Positions 26,341-34,615 of a stretch of 64,000 nt of DNA are shown here, one piece after another; positions within the stretch are counted from its first letter, which is position 1, and the number at the start of each line of letters is the position of its first letter. The translations under genes were made by a program, and so were the position numbers. The DNA is from Kordiimonas aestuarii (GTDB taxonomy: Bacteria > Pseudomonadota > Alphaproteobacteria > Sphingomonadales > Kordiimonadaceae), in contig NZ_JAOBPP010000021.1 in NCBI RefSeq assembly GCF_025574465.1, positions 1,116,001 through 1,180,000 on the forward strand. The letters run 5' to 3'. Under the pieces are notes generated by a model. The model saw only the letters and a list, made by a program, of their open reading frames with translations. It did no database searches and was not told the DNA's origin.

Positions 26341-26996
26341 GTCCGATGACCGGCGCGCGCCCGATACTCTATAGTTTCCGCCGCTGCCCCTATGCGATGC
26401 GGGCGCGGCTGGCCATTACAGCGGCAGGCGTGGGCGTGAACCTGCGTGAGGTGGTGCTGCGTGCCAAGCCGCAGGCCATGCTGGACGCTTCCTCCAAAGG
26501 CACGGTGCCGGTGTTAGTGCTTGAAAACAATAGCGTAATTGACGAAAGCCTCGATATCATGCGCTGGGCGCTTGGCCAGAACGACCCGGAGGGCTGGCTG
26601 GCTCCTGAGAGCGGCAGCCTTGAAGACATGCTGGACCTGATCGGCCAGAATGATGGTGACTTCAAGCATGATCTGGACCGCTTCAAATATGCCACGCGCT
26701 ATGAGGATGCCGACCCCTTTGAGCACCGCGCGGGCGCGGAGGAATTCCTGAGGGTGCTGGAGGCACGTCTGGCGCAGAATACCTGGCTTTTTGGGGGCAG
26801 GGCGTGCCTTGCGGATTATGCCATACTGCCCTTCATTCGCCAGTTTTCAGGCGCGGCCAATGGCTGGTGGGAGACAGCGCCCTATCCGCACGTGCGGGGC
26901 TGGGTTGATGCCTTCAAGGCCAGCGATTTTTTTAGATCGATAATGAAAAAATACCCGCAGTGGCAGCTAGGCGACACAAGTATAAAATTCCCGTAA
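26337..26996 (+). CDS. Glutathione S-transferase-like protein
   Basis: Protein of 219 residues with a thioredoxin-like N-terminal domain and an all-helical C-terminal domain. The start reads ILYSFRRCPYAMRARLAI, where the CPYAMR motif marks a Cys-type GST. GTVPVLV and the cis-Pro are present, and ESLDIMRWAL is the standard glutathione region. The GTG at 26337 overlaps the trhO stop, so translation may be coupled; an in-frame ATG at 26346 is the alternative. The substrate is unknown. Confidence 0.85.
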   Translation: MSPMTGARPILYSFRRCPYAMRARLAITAAGVGVNLREVVLRAKPQAMLDASSKGTVPVLVLENNSVIDESLDIMRWALGQNDPEGWLAPESGSLEDMLDLIGQNDGDFKHDLDRFKYATRYEDADPFEHRAGAEEFLRVLEARLAQNTWLFGGRACLADYAILPFIRQFSGAANGWWETAPYPHVRGWVDAFKASDFFRSIMKKYPQWQLGDTSIKFP

Positions 26997-27018
26997 TACG
27001 CGAAATTTGGCAATAAAT

Positions 27019-27090
27019 CTGTGCGGAAACTGTGCGAGAACTGTGCGGGAAAATGCCGGTTTTGTCGCATTTCTGTGCGATAAGTGTGCC
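27019..27090. repeat. Helically phased CTGTGCG repeats before osmC
   Basis: CTGTGCG occurs at 27019, 27030, 27041 and 27073, and the core TGTGC recurs at 27085. Spacing is 11, 11, 32 and about 11 bases, so every copy lies on the same face of the DNA. Weaker copies can be read at 27053 and 27063. All are inside the 158-base gap before the osmC start and may bind a regulator. Confidence 0.75.
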
Positions 27091-27154
27091 ATATGTTGCA
27101 CCCGCGGGAGTGAAGGACTACAAGCAGTTAAAGTTTAGCATAGGGAGCAGTAAG

Positions 27155-27583
27155 ATGGCAGACAAAACCGCACGCGTAAAATGGGCAGGCGACATGACTT
27201 TTGTGGGGGAAAGCCTGTCCGGCCATGCGGTGGTGATGGATGCCGGCGCCGAGAGCGGGGGCCGCGACCATGGCATCCGTCCGATGGAAATGCTGCTTCT
27301 GGGAGCGGGCGGCTGTTCCTCGATCGATGTGTTGATGATTCTGCAGAAAGCCCGCCAGAAAGTCACCGACTGCTGGGTTGAGCTGACAAACGAGCGCGCA
27401 GAAGAACACCCGCGCCACTTCACAAAAATCCATATGCATTTTGTCATCACCGGCGTTGGCGTTGATGACAAACATGTGGAACGCGCCATTCGGCTGTCGA
27501 AAGAAAAATACTGTTCGGCCTCTGTCCAGCTTGGAGCGCTTGCCGCCATCACAACGGATTTCGAAATCCGCGAGGCGGAGTAG
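27155..27583 (+). CDS. OsmC family protein
   Basis: OsmC/Ohr-type thiol peroxidase homologue of 142 residues. The two redox cysteines lie in GAGGCSSIDVL and KYCSASVQLGA. The intervening ITGVGVDDKHVERA is typical. It should reduce peroxides in the cytosol. The ATG at 27155 is preferred because AGGGAG lies eight bases before it; upstream codons run through non-family sequence. The phased repeats directly upstream suggest tight control. Confidence 0.9.
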   Translation: MADKTARVKWAGDMTFVGESLSGHAVVMDAGAESGGRDHGIRPMEMLLLGAGGCSSIDVLMILQKARQKVTDCWVELTNERAEEHPRHFTKIHMHFVITGVGVDDKHVERAIRLSKEKYCSASVQLGALAAITTDFEIREAE

Positions 27584-27607
27584 GTCGGCACGGCCTAGCC
27601 TCTCTCC

Positions 27608-28324
27608 TCAATAAAGCTGCACGATATTGCGGCCCAGTTGCGGGTGCCTGAGTGCCGCTGACACTTCGATGAAGGTCAGTTGGCCACCGTGCACACAGCC
27701 GGTATCGATGAACAGCGCGCTGCCCAGCCGGGTGGCCGCCTTCAGCGGCGTATGACCATGCACAGTCAGCGCGGCCCCCGGGTCTTCCGTGGTCTTGTGC
27801 TTCAACAGCACGGTCCGGCCCCATAACATCTGGTGCCTGATCCACGGCACCTCCAGCATGTCTTCAACCTCGTCCCAGTTGTCGCCGGGCCATTCTGCGT
27901 GGCAAATACCAACCGAGCCACCTTCTTCGCGCTCAAGCGTAATGGCATACGGCAGCGCTTCGGCAATGGCGATGCAGACGGCCTGCTCCGCGTGCGGCAA
28001 CGTGTAGAACCATTCGCCGCCGTTCTGTTGCCACATCATGCGGGTGCGGCGGTCACCGGCCTCCAGCATCATGATTTCATGGTTGCCAAGGGTGGAGAAA
28101 AACCACGGTTCACGCACCAGTTTCAGCGCGTCATGGGAACGTGGGCCCCGATCGATCAGATCGCCAACGGCGATAACGCGGTCCCGGTGGTGGTCAAAGC
28201 CCACCCGGATCATGGCATCTTCCAGCGCCCCGACACAGCCGTGCAGGTCACCCAGCAGGAAGTCCCGGCCCCCGGTGTTCGGGGGCAGGACAAGGTGGCG
28301 CGCTTTATGAGGTTTGTCAGGCAA
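27608..28324 (-). CDS. Metallophosphoesterase of the serine/threonine phosphatase family
   Basis: Cytosolic phosphatase of 238 residues with all five motifs in order: GDLHGC, GDLIDRGP, GNHE, CHAEWP and HGHTP. It belongs to the PrpA/PrpB and ApaH-like group. Such enzymes remove phosphate from proteins or split diadenosine polyphosphates. The N-terminal stretch (about 1-20) is basic. Its start lies 24 bases after the M24 aminopeptidase stop on the same strand, so the two may share a transcript. Confidence 0.85.
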   Translation of the reverse strand: MPDKPHKARHLVLPPNTGGRDFLLGDLHGCVGALEDAMIRVGFDHHRDRVIAVGDLIDRGPRSHDALKLVREPWFFSTLGNHEIMMLEAGDRRTRMMWQQNGGEWFYTLPHAEQAVCIAIAEALPYAITLEREEGGSVGICHAEWPGDNWDEVEDMLEVPWIRHQMLWGRTVLLKHKTTEDPGAALTVHGHTPLKAATRLGSALFIDTGCVHGGQLTFIEVSAALRHPQLGRNIVQLY

Positions 28325-28348
28325 GCTATCCCTTTCCGGTGACAGCCC

Positions 28349-30139
28349 TTACATCACCATGATCGGGGCCGTTTGTACCTGAAGCCAGTCGCGTGTGGCA
28401 TCGTCCACGTGCGGGCTGACAAGTTCAAAAACCCTGGCGTGATAATCGTTCAGCCACTTCAGTTCCACATCGTCAAGCAGTGTCGGTTCAATCAGATTGC
28501 GGTCGATCGGTACCCAGGTGAGGTTTTCAAATTCGAACACCTCACGTTCGGTATCTTCGTCTACCTTCTTGACGAGAATAAGGTTCTCAATACGGATGCC
28601 GTATTCACCTTCCTTGTAGTAGCCTGGCTCGTTCGAGAGGATCATGCCCGGCTCAAGCCAGATATCGCTCGAATATTTGGCGATACGCTGTGGCCCTTCG
28701 TGCACGGCAAGGAACGAACCCACACCATGTCCGGTGCCGTGGTCATAGTCGCAGCCGATGGCCCACAAGGGGCGGCGTGCCATTGCGTCAAGCGCCATGC
28801 CCGGCGTACCCGCGGGGAAGCGTACGGTTGAGAGCGCGATATGGCCCTTCAGCACGCGCGTGAAGCGGTCTTTCATCTCGGCCGTTGGTGTGCCCACAAT
28901 CACCGTGCGGGTGATATCGGTCGTGCCGTCCAGATACTGCCCGCCGCTGTCGACGAGGAAAATCTCATCCATCTTGAGCGGGCGGTTGGTTTTCTTCGTC
29001 GCGCGGTAGTGCACAATCGCGCCGTTCGGCCCCGCGCCCGAGATGGTGTCGAAGCTTTTGTCCTTCAGGCCACCATGGCTTTCACGGCACTCCCACAGCT
29101 TTTGCACGGCCTTGAGTTCGTCCACCGTACCCTTGGGCGCCTCGACAGAGATCCAGTGCAGGAATTCAGATACGGCGGCACCGTCGCGGATATGACAGTC
29201 GCGCGCACCTTGCTGTTCGGTGGTGTTTTTCACAGCCTTCGGCAGGATGCAGGGGTCCGCACCCTCCACCAGCTTGGCGCCCGCGTCGCGCAGCGTTTTG
29301 AACACCTTGGCGTTGTTGGTTGCCGGGTCCACCAGCACGGCTTTGCCATCCGCGCCCAGGGTTGCCAGTGTTTCATAAAAGGCTTCGCGTGGTTCAACCT
29401 GCACGCTGTTGCCCAGATGCTGCTTCAGTTCGGACGATACCTTCTGCTCATTGATGAAAAGCGTGGCGGTTTCATCGGCGTTCATGATGGCGAAGGCGTG
29501 GGTGACGGGCGTGTTCATTACGTCCTTGCCGCGGATATTGAAGGCCCAGGCCACGCTGTCCAGCATGGTGATGACGGCAGCGTCAGCGCCCGCCTCTTTC
29601 AGCTCAGCGGCCACCTTGGTGCGTTTGTCGCGCGCGTCTTGCCCGGCATATTTGCTGTCATGCGCCACCGCAGGAGCCATCGGCTCGGACGGTTGGTCCG
29701 TCCAGACAGCGTCAACCGGGTTACCGTCCACGGCTACCAGCTCAATGCCTTTGCGTGCGCAGGCTTTGCGTGCGGCGTCTTCCCAGCCCACGGTGGCAAG
29801 CTCGGGGTCATAGCCAAGCCGCGCACCTTTTGGCAGGTTGTCGGTCGTCCATTTGAGAAGCGGCAGTTTGGTGAACAGGTGATGTTCAAACAAGGCCGGG
29901 TCCAACTCGGCTGCGGCCTGAATGGTGTAACGCCCGTCAATGAACACCGCCGCCTTATCCAGCAGCACCACACCATTGCCCGCAGACCCGGTGAAACCGG
30001 TGATATAGTCGAGACGGCCCGCGTAAGCGCCGACATATTCGCTCATATGTTCATCCGTCAGCGGCAACACAAAGCCGTCCAGCTTGCGGGATTTCAGCTC
30101 GGCGCGCAGGGCGTTCAGGCGGTCCTTGTGCTCACTCAC
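28349..30139 (-). CDS. Xaa-Pro aminopeptidase (M24B, long form)
   Basis: Cleaves the N-terminal residue from peptides whose second residue is Pro. It has 596 residues, matching the three-domain APP1/XPNPEP1 type: two creatinase-like N-terminal domains and a pita-bread catalytic domain. Metal ligands lie in LVDSGGQYLDGTTDITR (two Asp), GTGHGVG (His), NEPGYY (Glu) and RIENL (Glu). It has no signal peptide, so it should act in the cytosol. It is divergent from the S9A peptidase. Confidence 0.93.
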   Translation of the reverse strand: MSEHKDRLNALRAELKSRKLDGFVLPLTDEHMSEYVGAYAGRLDYITGFTGSAGNGVVLLDKAAVFIDGRYTIQAAAELDPALFEHHLFTKLPLLKWTTDNLPKGARLGYDPELATVGWEDAARKACARKGIELVAVDGNPVDAVWTDQPSEPMAPAVAHDSKYAGQDARDKRTKVAAELKEAGADAAVITMLDSVAWAFNIRGKDVMNTPVTHAFAIMNADETATLFINEQKVSSELKQHLGNSVQVEPREAFYETLATLGADGKAVLVDPATNNAKVFKTLRDAGAKLVEGADPCILPKAVKNTTEQQGARDCHIRDGAAVSEFLHWISVEAPKGTVDELKAVQKLWECRESHGGLKDKSFDTISGAGPNGAIVHYRATKKTNRPLKMDEIFLVDSGGQYLDGTTDITRTVIVGTPTAEMKDRFTRVLKGHIALSTVRFPAGTPGMALDAMARRPLWAIGCDYDHGTGHGVGSFLAVHEGPQRIAKYSSDIWLEPGMILSNEPGYYKEGEYGIRIENLILVKKVDEDTEREVFEFENLTWVPIDRNLIEPTLLDDVELKWLNDYHARVFELVSPHVDDATRDWLQVQTAPIMVM

Positions 30140-30318
30140 GGTATCGTCTCCTTGGATTTCAGCTTACTCATACACATATATTCTGGCGTCTACATGGCAG
30201 GCCACCCCCCTTTTGACAAGGGGCAGCGTTGACGCGGTGCAGCAAGAATGTAAGCCCTTTACAGGCTTCTCCCTGCCCCCTAGAGCTAGGGCATCAATAA
30301 AAGGACGGACCTCACTGT

Positions 30319-32382
30319 ATGCTGAAAACACCCGCAAGCCCCAAAGCCCCTATGGCCAACACCAAAGACTATAGCGCAAGTCATCATGGCTTTACGATCA
30401 CAGACCCCTATTTCTGGCTGAAGGACCGGGGCTACCCTGAAGTGAAGGACGAGGAAATCCTCGGCTATCTGACCGAGGAAAACAGCTATTTCAAAGCGGT
30501 GATGAAACCGCAGGAAAAATTGCTGGATGCGGTGTTTGAAGAGATCAAGGGTCGTCAGAAAGAAGATGATGAAAGTGTACCGTGGAAAAATGGCGCCTTC
30601 GAATACCGCTGGGCATTCGCCAAGGGCGCGGAGTACCGCACATGGTACAGAAGGCCCGTGGGCGCGGATGATTGGGACGTGCTGCTTGATGAGGTGACAG
30701 AAGCCGAAGGCGCGGAGTTTTACCGCCTCGGTGGCCTCAGCGTCAGCCCTTGCGGGCGCTACCTCGCCTATAGCGCGGATAAAAACGGCTCTGAGCGTTT
30801 TACCCTACAGGTGCGTGAGCTGGACAGCGGTAAACTGCTCAAGGACGAGATCACGGAGACCTCGGGTGAGATCATCTGGGCAGCAGACAGCAGCGGCTTC
30901 TTTTATGTTGAGGTCTCTAAGGAATGGCGGCCCTACAAGGTGTGGTTCCACACACTGGGGCAGGCCGAAGACCGCGTGGTGTTTGAGGAAAAAGACAGCA
31001 GTTTTTTTGTTCATATCAGCCGCACCAGCGACCGTCAGTATTTGACCATCCGCAGTGCCGACCATGTGACGGCGGAAAACCACATCCTGAAGCTGAATAC
31101 GCCCGAGGGCACGCCAGCCGTCGTGGTGCCGCGCCGGGCCGGGCACGACTATACGGTCGAGCATGGCAATGAGGGTTTTTATTTCCGTTCCAACCGCGCC
31201 CATAAAAATTTCTGCGTTTACCGCGCCGATGACGGCGACATGCAGGAAGACAAATGGCAACTGGTGCTGGCAGGCGATGACCGCCATTATCTCACAGGAA
31301 TGCAGGCGTTTCAGGGCCTCTTGGCTATTGAGGAACGCAAGGACGGGCTGGACCAGATCCGCCTGCTGACGGCAGATGGTGGCGACAGCTATATTGAGTT
31401 TCCGGAACCTGTTTATGAGGTTGGCCTTGGCACCAATGCGGAATATGTGCCGGACCATATCCGGCTTGGTTACTCAAGCCTTGTCACCCCACCCACGGTG
31501 TTTGACTATGACCTTGCCACATGTGAATTAATCCGCCGCAAGGAACAGGAAATTCCATCAGGCTACGACCGCACGGCTTATGCGTCAGAACGCCTGATGG
31601 TGGCAGCGCGCGACGGCGTGATGGTGCCGGTCAGCATTGTCTACCGGAAGGACTGGAAGAAGGGCACGGGTGCGCCGCTGCATCTCTATGGTTACGGGGC
31701 GTACGGCCTTGGCATGAGCCCGTCTTTTTCCGCTGCGCGCCTGTCGCTTCTCGACCGGGGTTTTGCTTATGCTATCGCGCATATTCGGGGCGGTGACGAA
31801 TTGGGCTACGGCTGGTACGAAGACGGCAAGCTTGAAAAACGCACCAACACCTTCAATGACTTTGTCGACGTGGCCCGCTTCCTTACCGATGACGGATACG
31901 CGGCGAAGGGCGGTATCTCCATCTCGGGTGGCAGCGCGGGCGGCGAGCTGATGGGCGCGGTGGTCAACCAGGCGCCGGAGCTGTTTACAGCCGCCGTGCT
32001 GCATGTACCATTTGTCGATGTGCTCAACACCATGCTGGATGCCGACCTGCCGCTGACGCCCATTGAGTGGCCGGAATGGGGCAACCCGCTGGAGGACAAG
32101 GCGGCATATGAGACCATCGCGGCCTATTGCCCCTATTCGAACATTGAGGCGAAGGATTACCCGCCCATGCTGGTCACCGGTGGGCTGAACGACCCGCGCG
32201 TGACCTATTGGGAACCGGCCAAGTGGACTGCCAAATTGCGGGCGACCAAAACGGACGACAATCTCTTGTTGATGAAGATCAACATGGGCGCGGGCCATGG
32301 TGGCAAGTCAGGCCGTTTTGAACGGTTTCATGAAGTGGCGGAAGAATATGTTTTCATCCTGATGGCTTTTGGATTGGCGTGA
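30319..32382 (+). CDS. ptrB: S9A oligopeptidase, oligopeptidase B-like
   Basis: Product of 687 residues with an N-terminal beta-propeller (about 70-400) and a C-terminal alpha/beta-hydrolase domain. The nucleophile is in GGSAGGE near residue 539, the Asp in GLNDPRV, and the His in GAGHGGKSGRF. The early stretch YFKAVMKPQEKLLDAVFEEI is typical of oligopeptidase B, which cuts after Lys or Arg in short peptides; prolyl oligopeptidase is the alternative. It lacks a signal peptide. It ends in a hairpin, with a cupin gene after it. Confidence 0.88.
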   Translation: MLKTPASPKAPMANTKDYSASHHGFTITDPYFWLKDRGYPEVKDEEILGYLTEENSYFKAVMKPQEKLLDAVFEEIKGRQKEDDESVPWKNGAFEYRWAFAKGAEYRTWYRRPVGADDWDVLLDEVTEAEGAEFYRLGGLSVSPCGRYLAYSADKNGSERFTLQVRELDSGKLLKDEITETSGEIIWAADSSGFFYVEVSKEWRPYKVWFHTLGQAEDRVVFEEKDSSFFVHISRTSDRQYLTIRSADHVTAENHILKLNTPEGTPAVVVPRRAGHDYTVEHGNEGFYFRSNRAHKNFCVYRADDGDMQEDKWQLVLAGDDRHYLTGMQAFQGLLAIEERKDGLDQIRLLTADGGDSYIEFPEPVYEVGLGTNAEYVPDHIRLGYSSLVTPPTVFDYDLATCELIRRKEQEIPSGYDRTAYASERLMVAARDGVMVPVSIVYRKDWKKGTGAPLHLYGYGAYGLGMSPSFSAARLSLLDRGFAYAIAHIRGGDELGYGWYEDGKLEKRTNTFNDFVDVARFLTDDGYAAKGGISISGGSAGGELMGAVVNQAPELFTAAVLHVPFVDVLNTMLDADLPLTPIEWPEWGNPLEDKAAYETIAAYCPYSNIEAKDYPPMLVTGGLNDPRVTYWEPAKWTAKLRATKTDDNLLLMKINMGAGHGGKSGRFERFHEVAEEYVFILMAFGLA

Positions 32383-32386
32383 TACG

Positions 32387-32410
32387 TTTCCCAACCGGCT
32401 GATTGGGAAA
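32387..32410 (+). repeat. Hairpin after the S9A gene
   Basis: TTTCCCAA and TTGGGAAA form an eight-base stem with an eight-base loop, five bases after the stop codon. The stem is followed by GGGG and not by T, so it is more likely an RNA-stabilising or attenuating hairpin than a full terminator. Confidence 0.5.
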
Positions 32411-32449
32411 GGGGTTCGGTGAGTTTCGAGTATCCAGCTTTTATTATTG

Positions 32450-32463
32450 TTCCGCATGCGGAA
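32450..32463. promoter_or_regulatory. 14-bp perfect palindrome before the cupin gene
   Basis: TTCCGCATGCGGAA is fully self-complementary, and with a G-T mismatch the symmetry continues two more bases on each side. It ends 24 bases before the cupin ATG at 32488. A dimeric repressor site is the simplest reading. Confidence 0.55.
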
Positions 32464-32487
32464 TAACATATGAAAAGGGCCAAAACG

Positions 32488-32994
32488 ATGAAACCGATCA
32501 TTAACAAAGCCGATGCTGAGACCACAAGGGTTGCGGACGGCGAATATTTTGAAGCCAGCATGAGCCATCTCGCCGCTGCCGTGGGGGCGCAACAGATTGG
32601 TGCCAATGTCACCACGGTGCCGCCGGGCAAGGCGGCGTTCCCGTTGCACCATCATTATGCCAATGAGGAACATTTTTATGTGCTGTCGGGCGTGGGAAAG
32701 GTACGTATCGGGGCGCAAGTCCATGCCATTAAACCGGGGGATTATATCTACAGCGCGCCTGGCGGCCCGGAACATGCCCACCAGATGATCAACACGGGCG
32801 ACGCGGATCTTGTGTATCTTGCGATCTCTACCAAACAGTTGCCGGAGGTAGTAGGCTACCCGGATAGCGGCAAGACCGGTATACGCACCACACCGGAGCT
32901 TGACGGTCGTTTCCTGCTTGAGGATACCAACAAAGACACCGTCACCTATTGGGACGGGGAAGACGGTGCCACGGTCGCCAGCATTGCCGGATAA
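32488..32994 (+). CDS. Cupin domain protein
   Basis: Single-domain cupin of 168 residues. Cupin motif 1 reads FPLHHHYANEEHFYVLSGVG, with the metal-binding His and Glu in order; motif 2 is at PGGPEHAHQMIN. This is a likely metalloprotein, either an enzyme or a small-molecule sensor. ATG 32488 has AAGGG about ten bases before it; the ATG at 32470 is less likely. A palindrome directly in front suggests its own control, separate from the S9A gene. Confidence 0.82.
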   Translation: MKPIINKADAETTRVADGEYFEASMSHLAAAVGAQQIGANVTTVPPGKAAFPLHHHYANEEHFYVLSGVGKVRIGAQVHAIKPGDYIYSAPGGPEHAHQMINTGDADLVYLAISTKQLPEVVGYPDSGKTGIRTTPELDGRFLLEDTNKDTVTYWDGEDGATVASIAG

Positions 32995-33003
32995 CCGGGT
33001 GTG

Positions 33004-33483
33004 TCAATCTTGACCGGTGCCAGAATCGCCATCGGAATCGTTGCTGGCGTGCTGCTTCCTCAATTCCTCAAGTGTGCCTGCCATGTGTGAGAGGTCATAA
33101 CCGACATCCGACGCCGCGCCGATAATCTCTTCAACGCTATAGTCGTCCGACAGGTTCTGCGCCAGCGCCCACAAGGTGCAGGACCGGGTGCCCGACCGGC
33201 AGAAGGCGAGGATCGGCCCCTCGGCACTGAAGATGCACTCCGCCATCTGGCCTACGGGCTCAAACGACAACGCGCCCCCGGCCACCGGGATATGCTGCCA
33301 CTTGATGCCCTTGGTTTTGGCGTAGGCTTTCAGCTCGTCATTGGTTGGCTGGCCGGCTTCTTCGCCGTCCGGGCGGTTGTTGATGATCAGCGTCACGCCG
33401 GCCTCCGCTGCCTCGTCAATATCGGCTGTGGTAATCTGCGGTGAGACGGCGACGGTGCCGGTCAAAATCCTGAAGTCGCTCAT
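33004..33483 (-). CDS. TIGR01244 family phosphatase/sulfur transferase (Blh-like)
   Basis: Protein of 159 residues in the dual-specificity-phosphatase-like group that is also found in the persulfide-linked Blh proteins. The P-loop CRSGTRS (Cx5R) is intact, and the early part reads VSPQITTADIDEAAEAG. It could be a phosphatase or help sulfide oxidation; no sulfide genes are nearby. The start has GAGGAA in front. It lies after alkA with a 27-base gap. The last 20 residues are acidic and Ser-rich. Confidence 0.8.
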   Translation of the reverse strand: MSDFRILTGTVAVSPQITTADIDEAAEAGVTLIINNRPDGEEAGQPTNDELKAYAKTKGIKWQHIPVAGGALSFEPVGQMAECIFSAEGPILAFCRSGTRSCTLWALAQNLSDDYSVEEIIGAASDVGYDLSHMAGTLEELRKQHASNDSDGDSGTGQD

Positions 33484-33510
33484 GAACTGTTCCTCGGTCC
33501 TGCCCGCGCG

Positions 33511-34143
33511 TCAGATCGCGGGCGCGTTTGAATAATAATGCCAGGCGAGAAGGGCCATGACGCTGCGGTGGGGGCGCCAGCGCTCCCCGATCTCTTCACA
33601 CTGTTTCTCACTCGGGCGGTCGTCAAGCCCGACAATGCGGCCCACGCCGACGCGGACCGCAAGATCACCTACCGGCCAGATGTCTGCCCGACCGAGCGAG
33701 AACATCAGATACATATGTGCCGACCAGACGCCAAGGCCCTTGACTGCCGTGATGGCGCGGATGGCGTCTTCGTCCGACATGGTGGGCAGCGCCGCGATAT
33801 CGAGCGTGCCGTTTTCAACCACCTCGCACAAGGATCGTGCGTAGGATATTTTCTGGCGGCTCAGGCCAGCGCCGCGCAGCGCTTCGTCTGATACGCGGGC
33901 ATAATCCGCCGGCCCCGCGCCGGGGCCTACCAGCGCTTCCACCCGGTCACGGATGGTGGCGGCGGCCTTGACGGAAAGCTGCTGGCCGACAATCACCCGC
34001 ATGAAGGTGTGGAAACCCTGTTCGCCAGGACGCGCCGCCGGAATGCCGACAAGCTTGACCGCGCTGGCCACATGTGGGTCACTGCCTGCAAGCTCGGTCA
34101 GTCGGGTGTTGATGCCTTCTGTATGAAGGTGAAAATTATCCAT
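33511..34143 (-). CDS. alkA: DNA-3-methyladenine glycosylase II
   Basis: Base-excision repair enzyme of 210 residues from the HhH-GPD superfamily. The helix-hairpin-helix reads AVKGLGVWSAHMYLMFSLG and is followed by the catalytic Asp in WPVGDLAVRVG. The N-terminal region has the AlkA-type FMRVIVGQQLSVKAA. It removes alkylated bases from DNA. There is no Ada-like regulator beside it. Confidence 0.93.
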   Translation of the reverse strand: MDNFHLHTEGINTRLTELAGSDPHVASAVKLVGIPAARPGEQGFHTFMRVIVGQQLSVKAAATIRDRVEALVGPGAGPADYARVSDEALRGAGLSRQKISYARSLCEVVENGTLDIAALPTMSDEDAIRAITAVKGLGVWSAHMYLMFSLGRADIWPVGDLAVRVGVGRIVGLDDRPSEKQCEEIGERWRPHRSVMALLAWHYYSNAPAI

Positions 34144-34173
34144 ATGCCGCCCCCGGATGTTATTCCCAGTCCG

Positions 34174-34434
34174 TCAGGGCCAGAAATGTTCCAGCCGGGC
34201 GTCAAACACCCGGTCGTTTTTCTTCAAGGCATCGTGGATAGCACGGGCCCTGTCTTCGGCCAAGCGCTTGACGATCACTTTCACCACCAATGTGCCATCG
34301 GCATGGCGGGTTGTGCGAACGGTCGAACGGTCAAACGGGGTTTCATCAAAATGGGCGAGAACAGCCTCAAGCGTGTCGGGCTTCAGGTCGACAAGAATGT
34401 CAAAGCGATTTGCAATTTCCAAAGGCGCGGTCAT
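34174..34434 (-). CDS. Conserved hypothetical small protein, 86 residues
   Basis: No known function. Small, soluble, with an alternating hydrophobic pattern (FDILVDLKPDTLEAVLAHF, LVVKVIVKRLAEDRARAIHD in part) that suggests a ferredoxin-like or ACT-like alpha/beta fold. It lies 30 bases before alkA on the same strand and may be read with it. Confidence 0.6.
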   Translation of the reverse strand: MTAPLEIANRFDILVDLKPDTLEAVLAHFDETPFDRSTVRTTRHADGTLVVKVIVKRLAEDRARAIHDALKKNDRVFDARLEHFWP

Positions 34435-34615
34435 GGCGCGCGGCTCCTATAAACGATTTGGTGATGATGCGAACAGATACGTCCCGGCTTCCCATGGAAA
34501 CCGGGGACATCATTCGCCATCCCATTCGTTTATATGCGCAGCAATCTGTCATGGGCGGGACCCTAATGTGGCAGCGGTGTGAAATCAAGCGGGTTTTTGC
34601 TTGGCCAGGCGCGGT

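Noticed and set aside
27019..27090. CRISPR-like array
   Set aside because: Repeats are only seven bases with four-base spacers, far too short for CRISPR; a regulator array fits better.
28841..30232. Long plus-strand open frame opposite the Xaa-Pro aminopeptidase
   Set aside because: Shadow frame; the minus strand has all M24 metal ligands.
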